Of a stretch of DNA of 64,000 nt, positions 41,801-50,372 are shown one piece after another. Every line of letters starts with the position of its first letter. The first letter of the stretch is position 1. The DNA lies in NCBI RefSeq assembly GCF_029338515.1, contig NZ_CP119988.1:2170001-2234000 (forward strand), read 5' to 3'. The notes under the pieces are model-generated. The model was not told where the DNA came from. It did no database searches and was given only the letters and a program-made list of their open reading frames with translations. The DNA comes from Haloglomus litoreum. GTDB taxonomy: Archaea; Halobacteriota; Halobacteria; Halobacteriales; Haloarculaceae. The translations under genes were made by a program, and so were the position numbers.

Positions 41801-43090
41801 TTAGTTGCCGGCCAGCGCCTGCCGGAGGTTGTCGAGCGTCTGGATGTCGTCCTCCATCTCCTCGAGTTCGGCCTCCACGTCGGCGACGCGGTCGGCCAGG
41901 TCGTCGCCGAGTTCGTCCTCCATGGCCCTCAGGTCGGCACGGAGGTCGGCCACGTCCGTCTCGATGGTGTCGACCCGGTCGTCCAGCGAGTCCGTCGTCC
42001 GGCCCACCGCCTCCAGCCGCTCGTCGACCGTGTCGAGTCGGTCGTCCACCGCGGAGACGTCGCTCTCGACGGCATCGACGGTCCCCTCGAGGCGCTCGAC
42101 GCTCGCGTGGACATCCTCGAACTCCTCCTTGAGCGCCAGCAGGTCATCGGCCGTCCCGGCGTCGTCGAGGAACTCCTCCAGCGCCGCCGTGTAGGCGGCG
42201 ACCTCGTCGACGTCGGACTGGAGCTTGTCCAGCTTCGCCTCCACGTGCCCGGGAACCTCCGCCTCGGTGCTCAGGTCGTCGATGTCAGGGCCCAGTGCCT
42301 CCGAGAGGGTGGCGAGGTCCTCCTCGGCCACGTCGCCCGCCCGGATCTGCGCCGCGAGCGTCGCCGCGAGGTCGTCGACCGCGACCGCCTCGGCCGCACC
42401 GTCGCCATGACCCGCCGCCTCCTCGGTATCGGCGGTGTCCTCGGCGGTGCCCACGGTAACGTCGATGTCACCGTCGTCCTCGGCGGCTGGCTCCGTCTCC
42501 CCGTCCTCGACGTCCGTGTCGACGCTGGCGATGGCGGACTCCAGGTCGTCGGCGGACGCCTGCGCCGGCCTCGGCGCGTCTCCTTCCGTGTCCGCCTCGT
42601 CCGCGTCGCTCTCGTCGGCGGCATCGAGTGGGTCGTCGAGATCCAGCGACGTGTCCGGACCATCCGCTTCGGAGTCGGAGTCCTCGGTCTCCTCGTCGTC
42701 CCCGATGATGTCGCTGACGCTCTCCTCGCCCTCGACGCCCTCGATGGACGGTTCGGTCAGGAACCGCTGGATGTCGTCGGTGTCCTTCGCTCGGAGGCCG
42801 TAGACGGTGGTGTACTCCTCACCGGCCTCGAACTCCCGCTCGAAGACGATCTGGTCGTCCTCCACGCTCCAGAAGTCGGCCCCGTACTTGGGGTGGAACC
42901 CGATGTCCTGTGCCGGAACGTCGTCCGGGACCTGGTCCACGATCCGGATGTCGGTGCTCTCCTCGCGGTCGGAGTGGATGACGAACGCGATGGCCGGGAC
43001 GGGGAAATCATCGGGCTCGAAGGACTTCTCGACGCTGACGCCCCCCCGCTCGACCACCACTTTCACCTCCTCTGAGTCGGCGTTGCTCAT
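41801..43090 (-). CDS. Haloarchaeal coiled-coil protein
   Basis: A 429-residue, extremely acidic protein. The N-terminal 115 residues form a beta-rich domain (VVVERGGVSVEKSFEPDDF, VPAIAFVIHSDREES) that ends in TVYGLRAKDTDDIQRFL. Residues 120-235 are a low-complexity Asp/Glu/Ala linker. From about residue 265 to the end a long heptad-patterned coiled coil runs (VDAVESDVSAVDDRLDTVDE and following). TATA-like ACATTTATG (43119-43127) lies about 30 bases before the ATG. Probably oligomeric and cytoplasmic; no signal peptide. Function unknown. Confidence 0.68.
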   Translation of the reverse strand: MSNADSEEVKVVVERGGVSVEKSFEPDDFPVPAIAFVIHSDREESTDIRIVDQVPDDVPAQDIGFHPKYGADFWSVEDDQIVFEREFEAGEEYTTVYGLRAKDTDDIQRFLTEPSIEGVEGEESVSDIIGDDEETEDSDSEADGPDTSLDLDDPLDAADESDADEADTEGDAPRPAQASADDLESAIASVDTDVEDGETEPAAEDDGDIDVTVGTAEDTADTEEAAGHGDGAAEAVAVDDLAATLAAQIRAGDVAEEDLATLSEALGPDIDDLSTEAEVPGHVEAKLDKLQSDVDEVAAYTAALEEFLDDAGTADDLLALKEEFEDVHASVERLEGTVDAVESDVSAVDDRLDTVDERLEAVGRTTDSLDDRVDTIETDVADLRADLRAMEDELGDDLADRVADVEAELEEMEDDIQTLDNLRQALAGN

Positions 43091-43200
43091 GCTGTGCTAT
43101 CAACCTGCGACCTCAGTCCCATAAATGTACCCTGAACCGACGGGTCTCCGGCCCGAACGGTAGCGTGCTCGAGCCTCCGGTTGCGACGGGGTCGCGCCGG

Positions 43201-44052
43201 TCAGAGCGAGACGCTGTCGCCGATCTCGACGACCTCGACGGTCCGGGGGTGACTGAACGACCGCGTGTGGTCGCGGACGCTCCGGGGGTCGGCCGTAAGC
43301 CCCTTCCAGATGTCCCAGTGCGAGGGGAGCAGCCGGTCCAGCGCGAGCTGGTCGGCGGCCTCGGCCACCTCGTTGGGCGAGGAGTACCACCGCTTGTAGA
43401 CGTGCCCGCCGGCCATCCGGTCGAGCAGGCGCCCCGACGAGCCGAAGGCGAGCGCCCCCAGGTCGAGGTCGTGCTGCCGGCCGACCCGTGCGAACTCCTC
43501 GCTCGGTCGGGCGTCGCCGCCGTGGAAGAACGTCCCCGCCTCGTGCTCGAACACGTACGAGACCGGGTGCGTCGCGTCCGGGTCGTCGGCGTACTCCACG
43601 TGGACCGTCAGCGAGCCGATATCGACGGTATCGCGCTCGGCCACCTCGCGGAAGTCGTCGTCGGACACGCCCTCCGCGTCCGTCCATCCCTCCTCCTCGA
43701 CCACGGCCAGCGAGTCGTCCGGTGCGAGGTACTCCGCCCCGCCGGCCACGAGCGGTCGCTGCGTCGGGCCGTGGACGTGGTCGGAGTGCTCGTGGGTCGC
43801 GAGGACGGCGTCCGGGTCGACGATCTCGGCGAACGCGCCGGGGTCGAACGGCACCGGGACCATCCTGACGAGCCGCGGCGGGTCGCCGACCCCGCAGTAC
43901 GGGTCGACGAGGACCGTCGTCCCGTCGGCGGCCTTCAGTACGAAGCCGTTGCAGCCCAGGTACCAGATATCGACGCCCTCCGGCTCGGTATCGGCCACCT
44001 CGCGCGGCAGCCAGTCGCCCCAGTCCGAGGTGCCGAGTTCATGCGCGCACAT
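43201..44052 (-). CDS. MBL-fold metal-dependent hydrolase (UlaG-like)
   Basis: A 283-residue metallo-beta-lactamase-fold protein. WYLGCNGFVLKAADGTTVLVDPYCG starts the fold (shown in parts: GCNGFVLKA, VLVDPY). The metal motif is THEHSDHVHG, and further ligands come in FFHGGDARP and LLPSHWD. The pattern is that of UlaG/L-ascorbate-6-phosphate-lactonase-like enzymes. A TATA-like GGATTTAGC (44081-44089) lies 29-37 bases before ATG 44052. It binds two metal ions and hydrolyses an ester or lactone; substrate unknown. Confidence 0.83.
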   Translation of the reverse strand: MCAHELGTSDWGDWLPREVADTEPEGVDIWYLGCNGFVLKAADGTTVLVDPYCGVGDPPRLVRMVPVPFDPGAFAEIVDPDAVLATHEHSDHVHGPTQRPLVAGGAEYLAPDDSLAVVEEEGWTDAEGVSDDDFREVAERDTVDIGSLTVHVEYADDPDATHPVSYVFEHEAGTFFHGGDARPSEEFARVGRQHDLDLGALAFGSSGRLLDRMAGGHVYKRWYSSPNEVAEAADQLALDRLLPSHWDIWKGLTADPRSVRDHTRSFSHPRTVEVVEIGDSVSL

Positions 44053-44169
44053 CTCTGCGTGAGCCTCCACGCTCGCGGGAGCTAAATCCCCCGTATCCCT
44101 CGGGTCCCCAGAGCGGTGACGGGCCCTGTCCACCGAAGGCCTATGCTCCGGGCGGGATACGGTCCGGAT

Positions 44170-44892
44170 ATGAGCCTCCTCCCGTCCCTCCGCGGGGTCA
44201 TCGACCGCCGCATCCTGGTCAACTTCAGGCTGGACCCGGAGCCGCTGGCCGACCTGCTGCCGGACGGCTTCGAGCCACGGACGGTCGACGGCGTCGCCAT
44301 CGGCGGCATCTGCTGCATCCGGCTCACGTCGATGCGACCGGCTGGATTCCCGGCGGTCTGTGGTCTCGCCTCGGAGAACGCCGCCCACCGTATCGGTGTG
44401 GCGTACGAGACCGACCGGGGACGCGAATCGGGTGTGTACGTCCCCCGACGGGACACGGACTCGCGGCTGAACCGGTTCGTCGGGCGCCGGACCGTCGGGC
44501 GGCAGTCCCTCGCCGAGTTCGACGTCGCGGAGGGTGACGGGCGGTACGAGCTGTCGATGCGGAGCCTCGAGAGCGACGTATCGATGCACGTCTCGGCGAC
44601 CGAGGCCGAAACGCTCCCCGACGACAGCGTGTTCGAGTCCGTCGCCGAGGCCTCGGCCTATCATCGCTGTGGTGCGGTCGGCTACTGCCCCACGCCGGAC
44701 GGCGAGGAACTCGCGGGCGTCGAACTGGACACGGACGAGTGGGGGGTCACCCCGCTCGCCGTCGAGTCGGTGGGTGCCAGTCTCTTCGAGACCAGCCTGC
44801 CCGACGACGCGGTGGCGTTCGACAACGCCCTCCTGATGGAGGATATCGGTCACGCGTGGCGGCCGCGTGCCACGAGACCGGCCTCGGCCTGA
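44170..44892 (+). CDS. DUF2071 (YqjF-like) protein
   Basis: A 240-residue protein of the acetoacetate-decarboxylase-like DUF2071 family: RRILVNFRLDPEPLADLLPD and GFEPRTVDGVAIGGICCIRL at the N-terminus, then AAHRIGVAYETDRG and GVYVPRRDTDSRLNR. The family has no proven reaction; the active-site Lys of acetoacetate decarboxylase is not evident. ATG 44170 gives MSLLPSLRG and matches the family start. Its stop overlaps the next ATG (TGATG), so the membrane gene is coupled. Confidence 0.78.
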   Translation: MSLLPSLRGVIDRRILVNFRLDPEPLADLLPDGFEPRTVDGVAIGGICCIRLTSMRPAGFPAVCGLASENAAHRIGVAYETDRGRESGVYVPRRDTDSRLNRFVGRRTVGRQSLAEFDVAEGDGRYELSMRSLESDVSMHVSATEAETLPDDSVFESVAEASAYHRCGAVGYCPTPDGEELAGVELDTDEWGVTPLAVESVGASLFETSLPDDAVAFDNALLMEDIGHAWRPRATRPASA

Positions 44893-45284
44893 TGGGGGTC
44901 GGTCGACGGGTGGCCCGTGCGCGGGCCCGCGATGGGACACTCGCCGTCCTGGCGCTACTCGGACTCGTCGGCATTCTGGGGAGTGAGGCCGGCCGACGAC
45001 TGCGGGACCCCGTCGCGGCGCTCGGCGGGGTCGGAACCGCCCTCGCGGTGGAGTGGGCGTTCCTCCGGTATCCCGACCGACTGCTGTCGCTGTGGGAACG
45101 CCCGCTGGTCAACCGGGGGAGCGCGGTCGCGCTCGTCGCAGGGGCGTTCGCCGTACGTCGATACCCCCGAATGCTCGCCGCAGGCATCTGGGGCCTGGCG
45201 ACGTATCTCGTGTTGCTCGCGCGGGTTGTGCTCCGAGATGGGGGGGACCAGTCGCTTCCGGAGGGTCGCGACGCCGATAGATAA
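44892..45284 (+). CDS. Small membrane protein coupled to the DUF2071 gene
   Basis: A 130-residue protein with about three hydrophobic segments (TLAVLALLGLVGILGSEAG, VAALGGVGTALAVEWAFL, GIWGLATYLVLLARVVL) and a polar acidic tail. The ATG overlaps the previous stop. No family recognised. Its stop lies inside a hairpin-forming sequence, and the base composition of the DNA changes sharply just after it. Confidence 0.6.
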   Translation: MGVGRRVARARARDGTLAVLALLGLVGILGSEAGRRLRDPVAALGGVGTALAVEWAFLRYPDRLLSLWERPLVNRGSAVALVAGAFAVRRYPRMLAAGIWGLATYLVLLARVVLRDGGDQSLPEGRDADR

Positions 45285-45296
45285 ACCATCTATCGG
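45274..45296 (+). other. 9-bp-stem inverted repeat across the stop codon at the island edge
   Basis: CCGATAGAT (45274-45282), a 5-base loop, and ATCTATCGG (45288-45296). The stem contains the stop codon of the gene at 44892. It has no T-run typical of archaeal terminators. It marks the last GC-rich gene before the AT-richer region. Confidence 0.5.
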
Positions 45297-45507
45297 GATA
45301 CCCAATCCGGGTGCATCGGCGGGACACAAGTTCCGAACGTAGAAATCTACAAACCACCAACTGTCCAACAGTATCTGAGGCATCACTGGCTCAGAGGAGG
45401 CTCAATAGCTCCGCCGAGCCCTCTTTGGTCAGAATGTTGTAGTATTATCGAAGGGACCGACGCGAATTGGGCATACAATCGCGTGTCTCAAGCATCGGGA
45501 AATGTAG

Positions 45508-45539
45508 TGACAAGTCATTACACGTCATAACATATAACT
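45508..45539 (+). promoter_or_regulatory. Promoter and candidate operator of the toxin-antitoxin pair
   Basis: TGACAAGTCA (45508-45517) is a palindrome with 4-bp arms. It runs into two 10-base direct repeats, GTCATTACAC (45514-45523) and GTCATAACAT (45524-45533), which meet a TATA-like ACATATAAC (45530-45538) 25-33 bases before the ATG at 45563. This is the expected place for antitoxin autoregulation. Confidence 0.55.
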
Positions 45540-45562
45540 CCCTGCACGGCGAACGCCTCTCT

Positions 45563-45889
45563 ATGAGTGGTTCAAGCTACGATAAAACGATTCAGTTCCG
45601 TGCCGGGGCCGAAAAAGAGGCTGCGGAGCTCCTCGATGAGATTCATATCGGCGGCGTCAATGTGAGCGAGCTTGCCCGTACCGGGTTGATCAAGATGCTC
45701 CGCCGGTCTCTGGACGAACAAGACGAGATCGCGGTCTACGAACGATACAGCCGTGGTGAGATCGACGAAGACGTAGCTCGGGTCCTCCTCGGTGAGAAAA
45801 TCGACCAGATGGAAGCGGAAAAAGACGCATTCGAGTCGGCAATGGAGCGGGACACCTCAACATTCCTCGCTGAAAGCGATGGCGAGTGA
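45563..45889 (+). CDS. Antitoxin, UPF0175-like
   Basis: A 108-residue protein. The N-terminal part DKTIQFRAGAEKEAAELLDE and NVSELARTGLIKML looks like a DNA-binding ribbon-helix-helix. EIAVYERYSRGEIDEDVARVLLGEKIDQME resembles the UPF0175 antitoxin core (a YxxGxIS...AA.LLG pattern; shown here only in part). It overlaps the PIN-like gene by 11 bases, the normal antitoxin-first order. Palindromes at the promoter suggest self-repression. Codon use is less GC-biased than in the flanking core genes. Confidence 0.7.
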   Translation: MSGSSYDKTIQFRAGAEKEAAELLDEIHIGGVNVSELARTGLIKMLRRSLDEQDEIAVYERYSRGEIDEDVARVLLGEKIDQMEAEKDAFESAMERDTSTFLAESDGE

Positions 45890-46481
45890 CAATCGCCACC
45901 CACTCCTGGCCGATACGAGTTCCCTGATTGCCGTTGCGAACACCGACCAGTGGGACGTACTGGCGGAGTCGCTCGCTCTCACCACCACGAACGTCTGCAA
46001 GCACGAACTCCAAAACCACGTCAACTCGAACACGTACGCACCCAAGGGAAGCCGCGAACAGTATCTGAAACGAGGCAGCCAGCGTGTACTTGAACACGTA
46101 GAGGACGATTCCTCGTCGTGGTCGTGCGTGACTGTCGTTCCACGTCCCCATGGACCGGACGCGGGTGAAGAATCGCTGAAGCAGGAGCTTTCCGAACACG
46201 GCGACTCGTATCAGGTCGTCTCACTTCTCGATGGAGCCGCACGCCGGTCGATCAGGCGACTGGTTAACGACCACGGATACGACATTGACGTTGTGGGACC
46301 GCCGTACCTTCTCTACGTTCTCCTCGATACCGAGCTCATTTCGAAGGCAGAGTTCTGCAAGGCGACAGGCAAAATGATCCGGACTGAAGGGTGGACTGGA
46401 TACGAAGTCGTCAAGAACGCGTGGGCCAGCATTCCTGTTGATTGTTCCGAGTTCCTTGACGAAGATGTTCTCCCACCCTGA
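45879..46481 (+). CDS. PIN-like toxin, DUF3368-type
   Basis: A 200-residue protein. HPLLADTSSLIAVANTD holds the first PIN-domain Asp. NVCKHELQNHV supplies a Glu, SLLDGAARRSIRRLVNDHG another acidic site, and VVGPPYLLYVLLDTELISK is the C-terminal motif typical of DUF3368 PIN proteins (G-L-L..A...G.I). PIN toxins are Mg-dependent ribonucleases, often cutting tRNA or rRNA. The pairing with a UPF0175-like antitoxin is a known TA combination. It is longer than most (about 160), with a polar insert at residues 60-110. Confidence 0.7.
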   Translation: MASDNRHPLLADTSSLIAVANTDQWDVLAESLALTTTNVCKHELQNHVNSNTYAPKGSREQYLKRGSQRVLEHVEDDSSSWSCVTVVPRPHGPDAGEESLKQELSEHGDSYQVVSLLDGAARRSIRRLVNDHGYDIDVVGPPYLLYVLLDTELISKAEFCKATGKMIRTEGWTGYEVVKNAWASIPVDCSEFLDEDVLPP

Positions 46482-46680
46482 GAGTTGACAAGTACTGGAA
46501 CGCTCAATACAGGCGAGCGATGTAACGCGAAGAATCACGATCTATCTAGTTATTGGTAGGAACGGCGTGCAAGATATAGAACTTGTATGCAGTACTCGTC
46601 CACCGTTGGTTTCATGCTTTCTAACCTGAATCAGCCGATACGTAGTACTGTGGACTGACCGCTGCAGAAACTTCCAAATG

Positions 46681-47426
46681 GGCACTGTCTAGTTAGCGCA
46701 GATTGAGGAACGAGCAGGTCGTTGAGTGTCTTGCCTAGAGATGCTCGCAGACCTGCTCGAGAACGATTACAACGGCGACTTAGATGAATATTGGGAGCGT
46801 GAGCGGACGGCGACGCCCGTCAGGGCGTTCGCCGTCCGGCTTCACGCGACCGGTTGTTCACTCAGAGAAACAGAAGCGATTCTTGCGTCTCTCGGTGTGG
46901 AGCGTTCGCATCAGGCGATCTTTCAGTGGGTACATCGGCTGACTGACAGCAGTCCAGACCCGCCGACGGCTTCGCCGTCGCGGGTCGCGGTTGACGAGAC
47001 TGCTGTCCGGATCAATGGCGACCTGTGTTGGGTGTACGCTGCAATCGACCTTGATACAAAGCTGATTCTGGATGCCCAGATTTTCAAGCGTCACGGCACC
47101 GATCCAGCGGCTGCGTTCCTCCACCGACTCCGTGAAAATCACGACTGCGCGAATACCACGTTTTTGACTGACTCGTTCGGCTATCGGACTGCCCTCAATC
47201 GATTAGGGCTGAGCGGTCGGGTGGACTACACCGACCGAAACCTCATCGAAAAGTGGTTTCACACCCTCAAGCAGCGCATCGACCGCTTCCATCACTCGTG
47301 GGTCGGCAGTCGGCGGAGCGTCCGCCGTTGGATTTCTCACTACGTGCAATACTACAACGAACAACGACCGCACCAATCGCTCGACGGACGAACGCCAGCT
47401 GAGGAGGTGCTAAACTAGACAGTGCC
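46681..47426 (+). mobile_element. Intact IS6-family insertion sequence with 8-bp target duplication
   Basis: 746 bp bounded by perfect 14-bp terminal inverted repeats, GGCACTGTCTAGTT at 46681-46694 and its complement at 47413-47426. The target site TCCAAATG is duplicated at 46673-46680 and 47427-47434. One transposase gene fills it, and its TAG stop lies inside the right repeat. Length, repeat and 8-bp duplication all fit the IS6 family. It lies between the TA pair and the DUF5518 gene and breaks no gene that I can see. The clean duplication suggests a recent, direct insertion. Confidence 0.95.
46741..47418 (+). CDS. IS6-family transposase
   Basis: A 225-residue DDE transposase. An N-terminal helix-turn-helix (RAFAVRLHATGCSLRETEAI, ERSHQAIFQWVHRL) precedes the catalytic core: Asp in VAVDETAVRI, Asp in TTFLTDSFGYRTA and Glu in DRNLIEKWFHTLKQRID. 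The C-terminus HQSLDGRTPAEEVLN is typical of IS6. The length is normal and no frameshift is present, so it should be active. A TTG at 46726 in the same frame is a possible earlier start. Confidence 0.93.
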   Translation: MLADLLENDYNGDLDEYWERERTATPVRAFAVRLHATGCSLRETEAILASLGVERSHQAIFQWVHRLTDSSPDPPTASPSRVAVDETAVRINGDLCWVYAAIDLDTKLILDAQIFKRHGTDPAAAFLHRLRENHDCANTTFLTDSFGYRTALNRLGLSGRVDYTDRNLIEKWFHTLKQRIDRFHHSWVGSRRSVRRWISHYVQYYNEQRPHQSLDGRTPAEEVLN

Positions 47427-47568
47427 TCCAAATGAATATGGTATTTATGATGGTATATATGACTCAATGCGCGTATCGGTCAACTCGAACCGGAATGTTC
47501 CGTCGTTAGATACAGGGGGTGTCTTTTAACAGGAACCGAGTTGCACAGTTGCCTGAATTCTTAATCGA

Positions 47569-48003
47569 TTAGACCTCTTCTTTCACGTAGACACCGAGAA
47601 CGCCACCGAGAGCACTGAGTCCGACAGTGTATACTGCGGCCAATAACACAATGAAGAGTACGCTGACCCACAGCCCGAGTTGAACACCGACACCGGACAT
47701 CGAAACCACGGGGATGAATAACAGTGCGATGCCAATAATAAAAATAAACGGGACGAAAGCAACGATGCCGGCGAGGGCTCCAACTTTTGCACCGGCGGTG
47801 GAATCACCACCTTCCAAGTATCCGGCGATTCCGCCGCCGAGAACCGTCGAAAATGGGATGAACGAGAGTACGATTCCAGCAAGACCACCGATCAAGGCGT
47901 TCAGCAGGGTGTTTGGCGCACGGGCGGTCTCGGCTGACTCGTTCGGAGGGGCCGTAGTTCCTATCGCGTCGGTTGTCGAGTGTTTCTGAGACTCGTCTGT
48001 CAT
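47569..48003 (-). CDS. DUF5518 family membrane protein
   Basis: A 144-residue membrane protein. After a polar N-terminus, NALIGGLAGIVLSFIPFSTV, LGGGIAGYLEGGDSTAGAKV and GALAGIVAFVPFIFIIGIAL are hallmark segments of DUF5518, a haloarchaeal family of four-helix membrane proteins with no known function. The ATG at 48003 overlaps the stop of the DUF6326 gene (ATGA), so the two are a coupled pair. AT-richer codons than the core genes. Confidence 0.75.
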   Translation of the reverse strand: MTDESQKHSTTDAIGTTAPPNESAETARAPNTLLNALIGGLAGIVLSFIPFSTVLGGGIAGYLEGGDSTAGAKVGALAGIVAFVPFIFIIGIALLFIPVVSMSGVGVQLGLWVSVLFIVLLAAVYTVGLSALGGVLGVYVKEEV

Positions 48004-48440
48004 GTAGAATTCCCCGTAGTCTTTGGCCATTTCCAGGCATACCAGAGAACTAGTGCAAGAAGAACAACTTCTACAGTAGCACCATAATACATATGAGCCC
48101 AAGATTCACCCACTATATTGAATAAAGTAAAAGGAATATAGAGTATTGCCACGACGATATTCGTCCAGCGATTCATTTTTGCCGGCAATGCCAGAGACAG
48201 GAAAATCATCAAACCCGGAATTGACACAAATACTAGTGCAACCAACGCCCATGTTGGCGTAATGTCAAATGTGAACACTTTTCCAATTAGTATATCCTCA
48301 ATAGTCCCTGGCTTGTAAAACCCAAAAATATCCACATATACATATAAAAACATAAATGATGTCCACAATGCTGCTAGCTTCAGCTTCACGTTTACATCGA
48401 TGTCTTCCAACCCCCCTTTGGTTGTATTAGAAGAACTCAT
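48000..48440 (-). CDS. DUF6326 family membrane protein
   Basis: A 146-residue membrane protein with four helices. VNVKLKLAALWTSFMFLYVY with VDIFGFYKPGTIEDIL, and later FLSLALPAKMNRWTNIVVA, match DUF6326, present in bacteria and archaea and of unknown function. It is one of the least GC-rich genes in the window, with many A/T third bases, evidence of recent arrival. It is first in the pair with the DUF5518 gene. Confidence 0.75.
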   Translation of the reverse strand: MSSSNTTKGGLEDIDVNVKLKLAALWTSFMFLYVYVDIFGFYKPGTIEDILIGKVFTFDITPTWALVALVFVSIPGLMIFLSLALPAKMNRWTNIVVAILYIPFTLFNIVGESWAHMYYGATVEVVLLALVLWYAWKWPKTTGNST

Positions 48441-48577
48441 AGCTCACGTTTCCCCATTCGCCATAGTTGATCGCCATAGAAGAAAATCGAGATAATCACA
48501 TATAGTTAGCATGTCGCGTATTGCAAGTAGGGCCTGAGTATTCCAGTGAGGGGAATGGTATCCTGGCCAAGTATGTG

Positions 48578-49426
48578 TCAGAGGTCCGCACGCTGGAAGA
48601 CACGAAAACCGATTGCGACGGGTACGAGCAGCCAGAACACGAGTACCACCAGCCCCATCCACGGCGAGACAAAGACTGCGTCGAACGTACTCGCCTCGGG
48701 CATCCTGCCGGGTGCGAACGAGCTGTCCGGAATCGCCGCGTTTAGCGTCGCGGTGAATGCTCTCGTGGGCGGAATTAGCATGATTGGGTAGACCCAGGCC
48801 GGCCAGTCCGCAGGCGGAGGCAACGAGAATCCACTCACAACGAACACAAGCGTGTTGGTGACGACGCCCCAGAGCAACTCAGTGACGATGTCGAAGCCGG
48901 CGGTCAGCACCACGGCTTTCTTCGTCGAGCCGGTCATCGCCGAGAAGCCGATCATGGCGCTTACGAATGTCAGGGCAAAGAACAGGCCAACGACCAACAG
49001 GACGAGAGTAGCAACGGGGGCGATATCACCGAGCAACGCCGAGCCCAGCACTATCCCCGCCAGCAGCGAACCAAGTATCGGGATCGCAAGCACACCAGTG
49101 CGCCCGACGATCTTACCGAGCATGACCTCACCGCGCGTGTGCGGCAGCGACAGTAGCAATTTGATACTGCCGGACTGGCGCTCGCCGGCGATGGCCTTGA
49201 AACAGATGAAGATCGCCGTCAATGAAACGAACATAGAGATGATGTCGGCGAGGACAAAGACCAGGCCCCGCGGCGAGGCGGCACCAACCCCGAACGCTTC
49301 GGAGAACAGTCCGTACGCGCTGGCCACTACGAGCGCGAGCAGGACAAAGAATACTGAGATTGCTCGGAAAGGACGCCAGCGGATGGCGTCCCTGAAGTCC
49401 TTCCGCGCGACCGCTTGCCAACTCAT
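48578..49426 (-). CDS. ABC-2 type transporter permease
   Basis: A 282-residue integral membrane protein with six hydrophobic helices. MSWQAVARKDFRDAIRWRPF is the usual N-terminal cytoplasmic helix, IAGERQSGSIKLLLSLPHTR the conserved coupling motif of ABC-2 permeases (shown in two halves: AGERQSGSIKLLL, SLPHTRGEV), then MLIPPTRAFTATLNA and WLLVPVAIGFRVFQRADL. The start overlaps the ATPase stop (ATGA). Probably an exporter; haloarchaeal relatives sit next to halocin or copper/nitrous-oxide genes, but nothing here names the cargo. Confidence 0.85.
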   Translation of the reverse strand: MSWQAVARKDFRDAIRWRPFRAISVFFVLLALVVASAYGLFSEAFGVGAASPRGLVFVLADIISMFVSLTAIFICFKAIAGERQSGSIKLLLSLPHTRGEVMLGKIVGRTGVLAIPILGSLLAGIVLGSALLGDIAPVATLVLLVVGLFFALTFVSAMIGFSAMTGSTKKAVVLTAGFDIVTELLWGVVTNTLVFVVSGFSLPPPADWPAWVYPIMLIPPTRAFTATLNAAIPDSSFAPGRMPEASTFDAVFVSPWMGLVVLVFWLLVPVAIGFRVFQRADL

Positions 49427-50127
49427 CGCTCGCCCTCCGTGTAAGCCATGAACAACTCCTCAAGCGACGCCGCCTCGCGCAAGTCCTCGACCGTATCCAC
49501 GGCGACCAATTCACCATCACGTAGGATTCCCACGCGGTCACACACCGCTTCCACCTGACTGAGGATGGAACTCGAAATTAAGACCGTCGTCCCTTCGGCA
49601 CTCTCCTCTCGGACGATGGAGCGGACCTCGCGGACACCGGCGGGGTCCAAGCCGGTCGAGGGCTCATCGAGAATTAGCAAGTCCGGATCATCGACCAGCG
49701 CCATGCCCAGCGTCAGTCGCTGTTTCCTTCCCTTCGAGTAGTCACCGGCCGGCCGATCCGCTGCGTCGGCGATCCCGACCCGCTCCAGCATCTCCACTGG
49801 ATCGTCCGGTGCGTCCTTCGAGTCGATGACAAATTCGATGTGCTGGCGGCCCGTCAACCTCTTGTAGATCTGGTACCCTTGCGGCATCACACCAGTGCGT
49901 TCCCGGACTGCCTTCGATTCATCCTGGGCGTCGTGGCCGAGCACCATCGCCGACCCAGCTGTCGGCCGGACGAAATCCAGCAAGATGTTGATCGTCGTCG
50001 ATTTCCCCGCACCGTTCGGCCCCAGAAAGCCAAAGACCTCACCCTGCTCGACGGCCAGATCCACGCCACGCAACGCTTGGACGCCGTCGAACTCCTTCCG
50101 GAGCCCATTCAGTTCGATGGTTGCCAT
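49423..50127 (-). CDS. ABC transporter ATP-binding protein (export type)
   Basis: A 234-residue ATPase: Walker A FGFLGPNGAGKSTTINILL, Q-loop GVMPQGYQIYKRLTG, signature YSKGRKQRLTLGMAL, Walker B DLLILDEPSTGLDP, switch region TTVLISSSILSQVEAVCD. The signature YSKGxKQ and the Ser in place of the switch His (ISSSIL) are typical of ABC-2 exporters; the missing His may lower hydrolysis. ATG 50127 has a strong TATA (CTTTTTATAG, complement of 50150-50159) at 24-32 bases. Confidence 0.88.
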   Translation of the reverse strand: MATIELNGLRKEFDGVQALRGVDLAVEQGEVFGFLGPNGAGKSTTINILLDFVRPTAGSAMVLGHDAQDESKAVRERTGVMPQGYQIYKRLTGRQHIEFVIDSKDAPDDPVEMLERVGIADAADRPAGDYSKGRKQRLTLGMALVDDPDLLILDEPSTGLDPAGVREVRSIVREESAEGTTVLISSSILSQVEAVCDRVGILRDGELVAVDTVEDLREAASLEELFMAYTEGER

Positions 50128-50150
50128 ATCTACAGGGACGGTTGGAATGG

Positions 50151-50159
50151 CTATAAAAA
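50151..50159 (-). promoter_or_regulatory. TATA box of the ABC exporter operon
   Basis: Complement reads TTTTTATAG, centred 28 bases before the ATPase ATG at 50127, so the transcript is nearly leaderless. It is followed upstream by an AT-rich intergenic region of about 220 bases shared with the end of the winged-helix gene. Confidence 0.7.
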
Positions 50160-50372
50160 GGAGACTCACGGTTAATTGTGAGTAGTATGAGATCGGTCGT
50201 CTGCAAAAGACGCGCAGTCTTTTCAGCATGCACCTGTAAAAATCTCTAGCAGATGGTAGAAGTATCGGCGCTAAGTTCGCACGCTTACCGAGCAACTATT
50301 TCACAGCTATCCAGCGTAGAACCAACTCCCATTGGATGTTTTCTTACACCTCATACGTCGGAAATCTAGCTG

